This document shows, one piece after another, positions 1 through 11,208 of a stretch of 64,000 nucleotides of DNA. Source of the stretch: Pyrus communis (lineage: Eukaryota; Streptophyta; Magnoliopsida; Rosales; Rosaceae). Within the stretch, counting starts at the first letter, position 1. Every line of letters begins with the position of its first letter. Made by a program: the position numbers and the translations under genes. The stretch spans positions 14,583,799 through 14,647,798 of the forward strand of contig NC_084813.1 in NCBI RefSeq assembly GCF_963583255.1, read 5' to 3'. The notes below the pieces were generated by a model, which was given only the letters and a program-made list of their open reading frames with translations, did no database searches and was not told where the DNA came from.

Positions 1-52
1 CTTGTAGTCAATATTATTCAAAACGAAAGGAATGAAATCTTGACGGAGATAC

Positions 53-660
53 CTTGTCTTTTGAATCATAATAAAGTTCAATCCGCTCTATCTTTTCAGC
101 CATTGCATACAGTAAATAAAGAGTTAATGAAGTTAATAACCAGTCAATTGTGAATGTAGGAAAAGCAGTCCATAATTCATTTAAATGACAAGAATAAGAC
201 CTTCTTCTCTGCTTCTTCACTAACATAACGATCTCATGGTATATATATTCCATTCTTCTCTCTGGCAGCATATACCTCTGCATGAACATAAGAAACATGT
301 CATACAATTTAGCTTGCAGCAAAGTAACACTAAAGAATCATTAAATAACCTGTCAAACAAAAAAAACAAATCTCTGGACAGAGAGATTGAGAGCACATCA
401 ACGCTGGAATTAGTTAACAACCTTGCTTGAACATACGATCAATCTCAGAATACAAATCGTTGATCAAAGCAGACTTCATCATTTTTTGATTGACCTGAAA
501 CATTAACCAACAACAAACCATAACAAGGGTTAGAATGAAAGACATTTGAACTATATAATTTGTGAGAACAGGGATGGTGCAAACTTTTCACCTCTGGTTT
601 GTTCTTTATATTTTTGGCACGGTGTGCATAGTCGAACGTGTTGAGTGTTTCTTCCAAACA
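53..660 (-). pseudogene. Kinesin-5 gene fragment (four exons, one internal stop)
   Basis: Four consecutive exons of a plant kinesin-5 (BimC-type mitotic motor) can be read: 592-660 (starts CLEETL and contains DYAHRAKNIKNKPE), 422-494 (VNQKMMKSAL...DLYSEIDR), 201-277 (EVYAAREKNGIYIP, then a stop, then DRYVSEEAEKK) and 53-106 (AMAEKIERIEL). Together they cover about 90 residues from the end of the motor domain and neck into the stalk. Reading phase is kept across the first three introns and most splice sites are GT/AG. The acceptor of the last exon has become TAT, and a TGA stands where kinesins have Arg, the kind of change CpG decay produces. No motor-domain exons occur upstream. The fragment sits 3' of the CACTA transposase on the same strand, so it is probably a captured gene piece. 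The family call is secure; the capture is inference. Confidence 0.85.
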
Positions 661-851
661 CTACATGAAGCTGCCACTTAAAGACACCAATTAAATATAT
701 GGCATATAATACGAAATCAAAAAACTAATAGTCAGGGCAATGCTTGGTTCAGGAATGAATGTCAAAATGTACAAATATTTCCATATCCTACAACACTGTC
801 AGCGAATCAATACTTCGTATAACTAGTACGTTCATCAAAAGTGAGATGCTT

Positions 852-3800
852 TTACAAGCAATCTTCAAAGTCTTGGGCGTCTACATCGATTCTAACTCGA
901 ACCTCATCATTATCACCAGTTGCATGTTCGACATCTTGTCCATCGCACGGATCATCATCATGTGTTGAGGACATATCAAAGAAATCACGTGGTCTTGTTT
1001 TGATTGCAACATGCCATTCTATATCTGTTGGGTCTTGTACATAGAACACTTGTAGTGCTTGTGATGCGAGAATGAATGGGTCACTTGTAGACGAAATCTT
1101 ATTGAAGTTAACCAATCTAAAGCCATATCTGTCTGATTTTACTCCCTCACCTGTATTTCTGGAAGTGCCATCAAACCAGTTGCACTTGAATAATACCACT
1201 GTCCGTTCCATATGGTACTTGATTTCAAATACATCTGTTAGAACCCCATAGTAGTCTACCAAACCGGTAACAGGGTTCCGGTCACGTGGGCCAGCATAAC
1301 TTGGAACATTAGACTGTAGGAAAACACCATAGTTTTGGTAATTCCCATTGGATTGTGTGCCTATTACTTTGAACCTGAACCCATTACATACAAAAATCTT
1401 ATATCTCCGACACCATTTACTAGGTCCATTAGCAAGCGCTACTAAGTCGTCAGTTGCCCTTGGGTCACTTGATTGTTGCAATTGATTAACCTGCACAATT
1501 TACACCCACATTCATATGCATAGTTAAGAATAGGAAGCTAAATAGGAAACCAGTATACGCAGAATCAACTTATTCCGTACTAACATGTTTTTCAAACCAA
1601 TATGGGAAGGATTTAATAGCTTCTTTCTCTGCTTGTAGCATGGTTACACGCCTCCCTCGAGTTTTTTGAGCATTCTCCACGTAACTTCTGTATGTGAAAA
1701 TAAAGTCATTCTCACTCTGTATAACCAAAAGGAGAGATTCAGAAGTTGGTGCCATTTAACTGCAATATATAAGATTTAAGTGTAATCACCTCCTATATGC
1801 CATTGACTTATCACAATTGGCTAAAACATACGATCGTGCAATCTCCCAATCGTGGTTGTCAAGATGATAATCTTCCCGCATACCAAGTGAATGGCCGGTG
1901 GCACAAAATATGTCAAAGTCACCCTCATAGTCAGGACGTATTCTATCTGCATTTCGGCTTGGACGGTTTAAACGTGTCTCCACGCCTTCCAAATACATCG
2001 CACAAAAAGACAAGCACTCCTCAGCCAGATATCCTTGGGTCATGCTTCCCTCTGGTCGATTTTTATTTCGAACATACTTCTTCAACGTCAGCAGGAACCT
2101 AATTTAAATAGGACAACATCAAATTTGTTGTTCTAAATTGTATGATGCACATATGTAATAACCATACGAATATATTAAAAGTTAAGGAATACCTCTCAAT
2201 TGGGTACATCCATCTGTAGTGCACCGGACCTGCAAGTGCAGCTTCCTCGGCAAGATGTATTGTGAGGTGAAGACTGACGACAAAGAATGCAGGCGGTAAT
2301 ATCCTTTCCAATTGGCATATGATCATAACTATTTTGGGTGTGAGTTTGCAAAAGCATTCCACTGACCCTTTTTTAGTACACAAATGTCTAAAGAATGCAC
2401 TTAGTTCTAATAATATCTGTGCAGTCGCAGTTGGGAGGCATTTACGTATGGCAATTGGAAGGAATTGCTGCATTAAAACATGCCAATCATGACTTTTAAG
2501 TCCCCTTACGATCTTTTCCTTTGTATGCACAAGTCGTGAAATATTGGACGAGTAATTGTCAGGCACTTGTATTGAGGCTAAAACCTTGCAAAACAATTCC
2601 TTCTCTAATGGTTTCATAGTATATACACCGGGAGGCATCTTTGGCTTTCCATTGACAAATTTTCTGTGCAACTCCGGTTTCATGCCCATCAATTCCAGAT
2701 CCAACCTTGCATTCAAGTTATCCTTGCTTTTCCCAACAATACCCAGCAGAGTTGCAACCAAACTTTCAGTGACATTTTTTTCAATGTGCATGACATCAAG
2801 GCAATGTCGAAGCACAAGATGTTCCCAATACGGCAACTTGAAGAAAATACTATGTTTCTTCCATGGCCCAACTGTTGCTCTAGCTAGTGGTCTTTTTTCT
2901 CCAACCACTTTCCGTGGGGTCTTACCATATTTGAACCGTAAAATGGACAACTGTCGACGAAAAACATGTGACATGGGCAAGAAACGACGGTGACCCATAT
3001 AACAATATTTCCTACCCTTTTTTAGATATGTCGACTCAGTCTTGTAGTTGCAACAAGGACATGCTAATTTCCCATGTGTGCTCCAACCGGACAAGTTCCC
3101 ATAGGCGGGGAAGTCGCTAATAGTCCATAAAACAGCTGCTCGTAAGGTGAAGGTCTCTTGCCTAAATGTATCATAAGTGGGAACCCCTGAGGTCCACAAT
3201 ACTTTCAGCTCGTCTATTAATGGTTCAAGGTATATATCAATATCATTTCCCGGAGATTCTTTTCCTGGTATTAACAAAGCCATCAATATGAACAGTGCTT
3301 TCATACACAACCAAGGTGGTAAATTGTAGACAATCAACAATACTGGCCAGATGCTATAGTCGGAGCTGCATTTTCCGAAGGGGTTGAATCCGTCACTTGC
3401 CAACCCAAGACGTACATTGCGCATTTCATCACCAAATGTTGAAAATTTCAAATCTAATTGCTTCCATGCAAAGGAATCAGCTGGATGTCTTAAGAAGCCA
3501 TCCTCGGGGCGAGAAAGCCCATGCCAACACATATCTTCACTGGTGTGTCGAGACATGTAAAGCCTTTGTAAGCGAGGTGTAATAGGAAAATATCTTAGCA
3601 CCTTCCGAGGTATTCTCTTTTTACTGCTTCGTGTTGTCTCATCAACCTCGGTTGTATATCTGGACACACCACATGTTTGACAAGCATCTAAACCACTGTT
3701 ATGTTTCCAATACAACATGCAGTCATTTTCACATGCATGGATCTTTTGGTGAGGCAACATGAAATTTTTCAGCAATCCCTTTGTACTCATCACGTTATTT

Positions 3801-4390
3801 GGTAAAGAATGACCATTTGGGAGTATATGTTTCAAAAGCTGAAGATTAGCTTGCACTGCACTTTCGCTGCACCCATATAAGCACTTGTTTTGAAATACTC
3901 GTATTAGGAAGTCCATTTTCTTCATACCACAACCCGGATATAATTCTGCGTTGCCGTCTTGCACCATGGCTTCAAACTTACGTGCATATGCAGGTATCAC
4001 AGTTTCCTGCCCGCTGTGATTATTAATAGGCATGCCACCCATTACACTGGGACCAGAGAAAATATCTTCAAGCAAGGGGCCTAGTTCACAATAAGGATTA
4101 GTAACAGTAACACTTTGTTGTGCAACTTGGCTACTTGGAATAGGGTCACCAAATGTCTCTCCATGCCATACCCACGAGCCTTCCAAGTATGAACGGTCCA
4201 TACCTTCAACAAGTAGATGTGCTTCAACTTCATTCTTACTCAACCAGAACCTATTCAAGCATTTAGCACATGGACATTTGATGTTGCCATCAAGAGAAGA
4301 AACTTGCAATGAGTTTGAGATAAATTTTGCTAGCCCTGTTCTGTAATCCTCTGTAAACGGATTCAAACTGGCCCAACTTTTGTCCATCAT
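852..4390 (-). CDS. CACTA transposase (TnpD-like), four exons, potentially intact
   Basis: Proposed exons are 2193-4390, 1790-2098, 1585-1687 and 852-1490. All junctions are GT-AG, and the 3249 nt sum is exactly 1083 codons, giving about 1082 residues. Domains in order: an N-terminal Transpos_assoc zinc-binding region (about residues 1-90, with CPCAKC and the GWVWHGE-like SWVWHGE); Transposase_21 (about 290-480, with YSIWPVLLIVYNLPPW, DIDIYLEPLIDELK, and DFPAYGNLSGWSTHGKLACP); DUF4218 (about 530-730, with LDVMHIEKNVTESL and a C-terminal YRWMYPIER crossing the first intron into YVRNKNRPEGS); and DUF4216 (about 880-1010, with NGFRFKV). This is the full order expected for the protein that binds and cuts CACTA ends. 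The C-terminus is acidic. The start codon chosen is the first Met of the conserved N-terminal region. No stop or frameshift was needed, unlike the other transposon genes here. Confidence 0.85.
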
Positions 4391-7243
4391 TACTGAATAT
4401 AATCAATAGTTTGCAGAATTGGAACAATAAGGTGCCTAAAAATGAATGCACCCACCCTCTCTCTCTGTGTCTCTTTCCTTGTAATTGCGCACCCAAACCC
4501 TATGGAAAATCCAACAGTCAGAAAAGGAATTGAATGGGAAATCCAACAGTGAGATAAGGAATTCTAACCTATATTCATATTAGAGATAAGCATAAATGTA
4601 GGAAAAGATTTATAACATATTCGAAAAGTGTAGAGAAATGAGTACCTATGCATGTATAGCACATTTTATCAAAATGGTTGAAGAACCATTTTAATGAAAA
4701 CAGAAAGGAATATGCAATTTTTAACACCCCAACCACCATTATCACTTTTACACCCTGTTGTGGTTTCATAAGCTTCTCATTTTCTTAGTATGAAGCTCTC
4801 TTTGTCGGCCAAAATTATAATAATAATAACAATACTAATTCAAACAGTAATGGAGATTACCAAGGAAATGAGTTTTAGGTTCTGAATGGTTTACTAATTC
4901 GCATCCATTTGGTGTGAAGACTTTCTTTGTTTCATGTTAGGTGACGCACAAAATCTCACAAATGGTGGTTCGACAACTGACCTTGCTCCTAACAAACTGC
5001 AAGAACAGAAATTAAATCATATGAAAATAGTAAAAAATTATTCTTTCATCGTAAGTCATAAGGCTCGAAATTTTCTATCAAACTAATTCAGAACCTCAAA
5101 CAGAAAACAAAACTTCAACATTCACAGTAACAACCCTGACCAATGAACGAAACATTAAACTGAAATCAAATCATGTCATACCTTTTCAGGTGATGCCCCT
5201 ATCAGGACATCAGATAATGTACCTCAAAATGGACTGATAAGTGGCAATGAGAAGAAAACCAAGCAATAAATAGAAGCAAATACTTCATGATAAAAACTGG
5301 GTTCCAATGTACGACAAAAAATTGTAGTGCTTAGACAACTGGCTCAGGTGAGAGCACCAAAAGGGAGACCCCAACAGTCATTGATAAAGAGAATGTGTTT
5401 GTGCCAATAAAAGCCTCCTTGAAGTTAGAGAGAGATATGAAGTACTACTCTACCGCTCTTTGATTATAACTTCTAGATTTTATTAGATCATCTATGTCAT
5501 CTATGGAGGAATAGACCATATGGGTTTGCTCACCCCCCGCAAGTGGTTAAAAAAAACAATGCAGGCTCAAGCTAAAGATGTCTACATCTGCTAAACAAAG
5601 AAGTCAATGCCTACAAGCAGTTAGTAGGCAAACCTGGAATATGAAGACTCAGACTGTCAAACAGAACCATTACAGATGCTTACTTTGACCTTAAGCTGGT
5701 TCTTTACATATAAGATGGTAGTAATACCTTTTCATGGAACACGAACACACTGAAAAAAATATATCCAAAATTAGAGTGTGTTGTTTTTAGCAGGTGCTTC
5801 TAAAATTTTACAGTATGATTGTCGGACGGCCATGTGATATTATGTTTATATTTCATATAAATAATACATATCTAATTAATGTATATCAACTGTTATTCAC
5901 TCATAATTTAGCTAATGAATATGCGTAACTATGTGACTGAAGAAAGACACAACTCTTTAGTAAAGATGTGTCCAGCAACCCATGGGATTATGGAATATTA
6001 ATCCGTCACTCTTGGAGAGCGGTGGAAAAGCTCTAATAAGGGAAAATCGCATAGTTATATCTATTGACGAGACAAAATGAATGCACGTAGGTAAACAGCA
6101 GGGAGTTGTCCAACAGAGGTAATGTCGCTTCCTCGTCCACTAATAATAACATCGTTTTGAAGGTGTAGACCACATAACGAAGCATGGAATGTAGCTTAAC
6201 TATTAGTTCTCATGCAGTGGTAGTAGGTATCAGCTAAAAAGCATACCAAAACTTAAAAACAGACAAATTATCATATGCAAGTTCGTTCATAGCCATGTTT
6301 CAATAAGCCACTTTCTCTACCAAAGTCTTTTTTTGTGTTTATGATGTTTACAGAACATACACAGAAAATGCAATATCCGTATAGCATAAGCTTAACCAAC
6401 AGTGGAACTTTACATTGACATTTCTACTTATATCCCTTTTCTTTTAGTTTGTAAAAGCTGTAAGGATAGTAGTTTGTGAAAAAAACGTAGTTGCGATTGC
6501 CTAACTCGTCCTTTCGTTGAAACAGTAAACGAATTCATATATTTATATAACAAGAAATGAACACCTAGCTTATATCTCCAAGAACAATAATAAGCTTAAA
6601 CCCTATATGGTTTGCAGTTTGATCCAACTTGAACAGATAGAAGAAGCACTTCGAACCCAACCTTTAAAAACTCCAAAGATTCGAAGACTTAATAAACAAA
6701 TTGAAAAGTTAGATCTTAAAAATGCTGAAATTAAATATAAGAAACACAAAATTACCTGTTTTTACTCCCTAAAAGCAATTCAAGGTGATGCAGCCCCAAA
6801 TTAATTGTAAGAAACCCAAGCGAACATAAATAATGAACCGAGCAGCTTAATCTGATGAGAAATTGAAAGGGCGATGTATGAGAAGCAGATAACCAGCATC
6901 GCGGGAGTGGAGCTTCCGCTGCCCACGCCCGTCGCCAACTAAACGAGGCTGCTCACAGTCTTGACAGCTACGCCCTGTCCGCATCGTGGGAGTGCAACTG
7001 GTCCACGGAACTACCCGACTTCATCATCGATGCAATAATGGCCGAGAGATGCGATTAGGGTCCAACGCTCTGTCCTTCTATGGGTTTTGGCCTCTCTATC
7101 TCCCTTTAGTAAGTCATCATAGGTTTTGAGAACCAATCAATATATATCCATGCTTTGAAAACCAAAAAATTAACCAGCACCAGGTCCGAACAAAATAATA
7201 ATGAAATAAAAAAGTAGAAGAAAAGTAAATTTAAGAAATAAAG
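4391..7243. other. Non-coding interior of the CACTA element
   Basis: About 2.8 kb upstream of the transposase start with no protein I can recognise. It is AT-rich apart from a GC-richer island at about 6890-7060. It presumably holds the transposase promoter and leader. A short open frame at 6607-6804 is lysine-rich and low in complexity, and I do not treat it as a gene. Confidence 0.5.
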
Positions 7244-7413
7244 TTAGCTAACTGACACCAATATTGGTGGCTGATTTTTTAAGGCCACTGATATCAGTGG
7301 AATCCCACTGTTAAGCCACCAAAAAATAGTAAGAGTAGCAACTTTATATCCATGGCCACCAATTGCAAAGGGTGGGCAAAAAATGGTGTGTAATGAGCAT
7401 ATTTCTAGTAGTG
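7244..7413 (-). repeat. CACTA terminal and subterminal repeat region
   Basis: The last 170 bp of the element contain two perfect palindromes, CACCAATATTGGTG at 7256-7269 and CCACTGATATCAGTGG at 7285-7300. Further GGTGGC/GCCACC motifs follow at about 7313-7359, and the terminus is at 7413. Short inverted motifs clustered near the ends are the known binding sites of the accessory TnpA-type protein in En/Spm elements. That these are such sites is inference. Confidence 0.7.
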
Positions 7414-7416
7414 TCA

Positions 7417-7610
7417 TTGAATCAGTCCAAGGGCCATGGCATCCTTCATCTGCACCTTAGCAAGAGTGCTTGATTCCTTTTTCTCCTTCTTTGCATCAGT
7501 GGCTCTTTCGGCCAACTTCTTCTTTAATTCAGGGACTTCAAACCTTTTCTCAATGAGATCCCAAAGTCCACGAGACTTGAGAATGGTTTTCATTTTGATT
7601 CTCCAGAATT
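7417..7610 (-). pseudogene. Ty1/copia gag remnant
   Basis: The minus strand reads EFWRIKMKTILKSRGLWDL, then KKEKKESSTLAKVQMKDAM and ALGLIQ. This matches the N-terminal part of plant copia Gag (the UBN2/DUF4219-type region, where W..K....L...GLW and KDA.AL..I are conserved). It stops at 7414, where the CACTA terminus begins, and at about 7610, where LTR sequence starts on the other strand. Only about 65 residues remain. Confidence 0.75.
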
Positions 7611-7926
7611 CATGGAGCCTTGTGTTTTGGGGTGCTACTATTACAAGGACGTGGTCGTTGTATGTTGGGAGACATGAAGTGGACGTTGCATCTTGGGAGA
7701 CGTGCGCCGATCAACCATGAGCACCGTAGTGGGGCATAAACTTGTCTTAAGGATAGAGTATCTAACACTTGCCTCAATTGTATTTCCAGGTTTTTAAAAT
7801 CCATTATGTCATGTTTGTTTAACATTGGTTACTCATGTGCATGCATTACTTTGATATATAATTGCATGAATTATTTCTTGATTTTTCATGTGATTTAATA
7901 TAGCAATTAGACCTATTTTTCCAACA
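7609..7926 (+). repeat. Truncated 5' LTR copy
   Basis: It matches the terminal part of the LTR at 10339-10628, including the GTGCATGC...TTTGATATATAATTGC stretch and the CAACA end. The 5' portion is missing and is replaced by the copia gag scrap. Confidence 0.6.
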
Positions 7927-10048
7927 ATCTTAAGACAAGTTTATTGGTTTATTTGCTATATGTTGGCGAGATAGAATTTTGTATGTTCTTCCTTGCGTCC
8001 AATATTGTTATGCATATTGATTACAATAGTGCTGCCTATGTATCATATATTAATTGACTATTCGAAGACATATATATTGTGAAGCGGTGCATTTGCTTGT
8101 CTAATGAATCATATTCTTATCATAGTACTGATTGGTATTTGCATTTTATATATGAATCATTATTCATAATTATGATATTAATCTCGGTGCATTCTGACAA
8201 ATTAATTATTTAGTTCTCTTTGTTTGACAAGCCAATTTCAAATATTATATCATCTGTCAATTTTAAATTATCACAGAATGTGCACATAGTTTCTTATATA
8301 TGCTTGTCCTCTTTCTGGATTAATTTGGCTATCTTTATATTCTCGGTACAATTCACTCTCGGTATAATTCAGGCTTAAAGGAATGTACCTGTAATAGGTG
8401 ATTGTAATTTTCATGTTAAACCTTTTGAATACAATTTGGTTTCTGGAATACAACAAAAGTGGTGGAACGGTTTGACCATTCAAACTGTTATCTCATCAGG
8501 CATATTGTTTATCTAAACATAATCAGAATGTTTGCCCAGATTGGTTACTGAATGGTGTGGTTATGAATTTGATCTTTTGCAGACTAACCAAAGATATCAA
8601 TGGTGTCGTATGAGGGGTATTTGTTTGTTTTGTTGCATGTGTGAAAAGCCACTATATGGAAGTTACTGTTCAAATTGTAAAAGGTTTTCAATATCATCTT
8701 TATGCTAAAGATGTAGACAGTGGTGCATCAGACTCATAACTGTTCGTGAAAATATGTGTGTGTATATACTAACGAAATCTTCAGATAAAAGACATTTCTT
8801 TCTGAAATGGGGTACAGTTTCAGACTAGTGCCTTTTGGAATTAGCTTCTGTAGTGGACGCATCTTTAATTGTAGTCTTAACCATTATTATAATTTCAAGA
8901 AACAAAAGGTCTAGATACCTAGTTGAATGTTCAAGAGAAGTGCTTCTCATAGAAAGGACTTGTGAGGCTTGAAAGCCTAAAAGAAAATATAGATAAAGTC
9001 TATCTTAGTTGCTCCTCACTTCTTAAAGTAGAAACGTGATCAATTTGATGATAATGTTAAAAGTAACCACAATTATTGAAGAATTGTGGGGGTAGCTTAT
9101 CTATTTTTGAGGTATGAGATTTACTTAAAGAAGAAAGGAAGTATAATTTGCTAATTGAATGAGACAATCAAAATGTCATTTCTTATAATGGTTATTTTAA
9201 GGTATTGAAATGTTGGAGATCTTCTAGCAAATACCTTGAATGTGGGGGAATGTACCCGAGTATTAGCAAATTACTTTGTAAGTCCTAACATATGTTTTGA
9301 AAGACTTAACATTGGACTCTCAAAGGAAATAATTTTCATGCATGGATATAAAGTTTGTGTATAATGGGTAGTCAACCTAGTGGTACCAATTTTTAAAGGT
9401 TTGACTACAGAGTAAATTGTATAATCGGGTGGAATGGGTTAAAAGCCTACGTCTTAAAAATTGTCATAATGGCAACCCAACCTAGCTGACTGGAAATCCC
9501 AAGATCTGGGTTCAAATGGACAACCAAATTGTGGAAGATTCAATGGGAGCACTGCAGAGATAATCTCCTACCCATGTCCTATGATGAAATAGTGCTATCT
9601 GCAACGTATATAGGAGAAGTTGCTTTTAATGATTCCTATACTTGGAATAACAAGTGGGGTATTGCAGGACATTCTTAATGGGAGGTCACCTATCTTGAGT
9701 AAGGAATGGGGCCATTCCTGTGAGAATTTTTTGAAGGGCTTAGTTCTCTAAAAACACTCATGAGCAACCAAGAATTGTTCAAGGCCAAAAGTGAACACAA
9801 CCGAGCAACCACGGGATGTCTGGAATGGTACTATGTGATTACTATTGTCTTGGCTTACACAAACGACTGCGCAGTTCAAGACATCGCGTTCATTGATTAG
9901 CCAAGTAAATCCGATAGTAATTCACTATGAAAGGTTCAAAGTTAAAAGTCACCTATCCCGATGCAGTACTTTTCCTATTGAATTCTCTCTCTAGTGTCTG
10001 CATTGTCATTTGCATGGTATTGAGTCAATTTCCATTCATGTGGGGAAT

Positions 10049-10628
10049 TGTTGGAAAATTTAATAATATTATTGTTATATTAAATTTATTAATTGAATGG
10101 AAATTAGGAGGGGAGCCTTTTGGTAGAAAGATATGTCTACTCAAATGAAGAGTTGCAACTTTGACTCTTCATGAATAGTCAAATACTTTCTAGAGAAGTA
10201 TCTCACATTCAATAAATAGGGAAGCCTCCTATAATCACAAAATAACTTTTCATTGTTTTACATAATGATTCATAGAGTGTACTAAATATTAGAGAGTCTC
10301 ATTGAGTCCATATGAGAGACTTTTCAATACAATCATGGTTCATGGAGCCTTGTGTTTTGTAGTGCTACTATTACAAAGACATGGTCGTTGTATCTTGGGA
10401 GACATGCACCGATCAACTATGAGTACCGTAGTGGGGCGTAAACTTGTCTTAAGGACAAAGTATCTAACACTTGCCTTGACCGTATTTCCAAGTTTTTCTA
10501 ATCCATTATGTCATGTTCGTTTAACATTGGTTACTCATGTGCATGCGTTATTTTGATATATAATTGCATGAATTATTTCTTGATTTTTCATGTGATTTAA
10601 TATAGCAATTAGACCTATTTTTGCAACA
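10049..10628 (+). repeat. 3' LTR, TG...CA, about 580 bp
   Basis: It begins TGTTGGAAAATTTAATAAT and ends TTTTTGCAACA. The last 290 bp match 7609-7926 closely. The start follows a purine-rich tract, as expected for the polypurine primer of a plus-strand element. Confidence 0.65.
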
Positions 10629-11208
10629 AAAACTAATGTACTAGGTTTAGAACTAGTTGATCCAGCCATATTAGACTCGGATCTGACAGATTTCAGTGTT
10701 TACAAAGCTCAGTATTGCAGAGATGAAGCTCGTTGTGAGCTTGATTCTGCGAGCACAAATTCTCTCCCAGATGAGAATTTAATCGAACCTAGGCTCTAAG
10801 GCCATGTTAGATTATGTAATTTAGGTGGTTTATGATGGTTTTATCGCAATAACATTCAACAAGAAATTGAAATGAAGAAAGTTGCAGAGAACAATGGAGA
10901 AGGGGAGAGGTAGAAGATGATGGTGCTGTTAACACAAATTCCTTACTTCTCGATGAAGCATTACAAGCATGTAAGGTGTGAGAGGCTATAGGCGTATAGC
11001 CGTTGGACCTCCACTACCAAACAAACAGAACTGAGCATGCGTAATGCACATGGATCACTGGAGTAACTCATCCAATATAACAGATGGCACCCATTAAGCT
11101 GATGAGCTTGTTATAATCCGGACCATCCATTACAAACACTTAAACTCAAATGCAAAGCTTTTCAAATGAATCAAAACATTATTTTCTTCATAAACATGGC
11201 TGCAAAGC
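10629..11208. other. Intergenic, possible LTR relic; OSC 3' flank
   Basis: No gene is seen. At about 10793-10810 the string GCTCTAAGGCCATGTTAG resembles a degenerate primer-site/LTR junction of a minus-strand copia element (GCTCTGATACCA followed by TGTTAG), but I could not find a partner. On the minus strand an AATAAT-containing segment at about 11175-11185, some 25-35 bp past the OSC stop, could act as a polyadenylation signal. Confidence 0.35.

Larger units (their letters stand above)
1..7413 (-). mobile_element. CACTA (En/Spm) DNA transposon, left end outside window
   Basis: The right boundary is clear. The plus strand ends in CTAGTAGTG at 7413, which reads CACTACTAGAAATATG on the minus strand, a typical plant CACTA terminus. 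Subterminal palindromes lie just inside it and a spliced transposase lies at 852-4390. Beyond 7413 the sequence becomes a copia gag remnant, so the element probably inserted into an old retrotransposon. I found no matching opposite terminus inside the window. A CACTACATG string near 659 is only a weak match. The stretch 4391-7243 holds no gene I can recognise. It should contain the 5' leader and possibly a second, TnpA-like product, but I see no domain there. Confidence 0.8.
7609..10628 (+). mobile_element. Decayed LTR element without coding capacity
   Basis: A sequence at 7609-7926 is repeated at 10339-10628 with scattered substitutions. The right copy extends to a full LTR starting TGTTGGAAAA at 10049 and ending GCAACA at 10628, preceded by a purine-rich GTGGGGAAT tract. 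The left copy lacks its first 290 bp or so. The 2.1 kb interior (7927-10048) has no gag or pol signature and no clear primer-binding site. It looks like a non-autonomous (LARD-type) or heavily eroded element. I see no target duplication. Confidence 0.6.

Noticed and set aside
655..680. CACTACATGAAG as the left terminus of the CACTA element
   Set aside because: It matches the right terminus only over the first six bases and a few scattered ones, the adjacent bases (AAA) do not match TCA at the right end, and it overlaps the splice acceptor and first bases of a kinesin exon.
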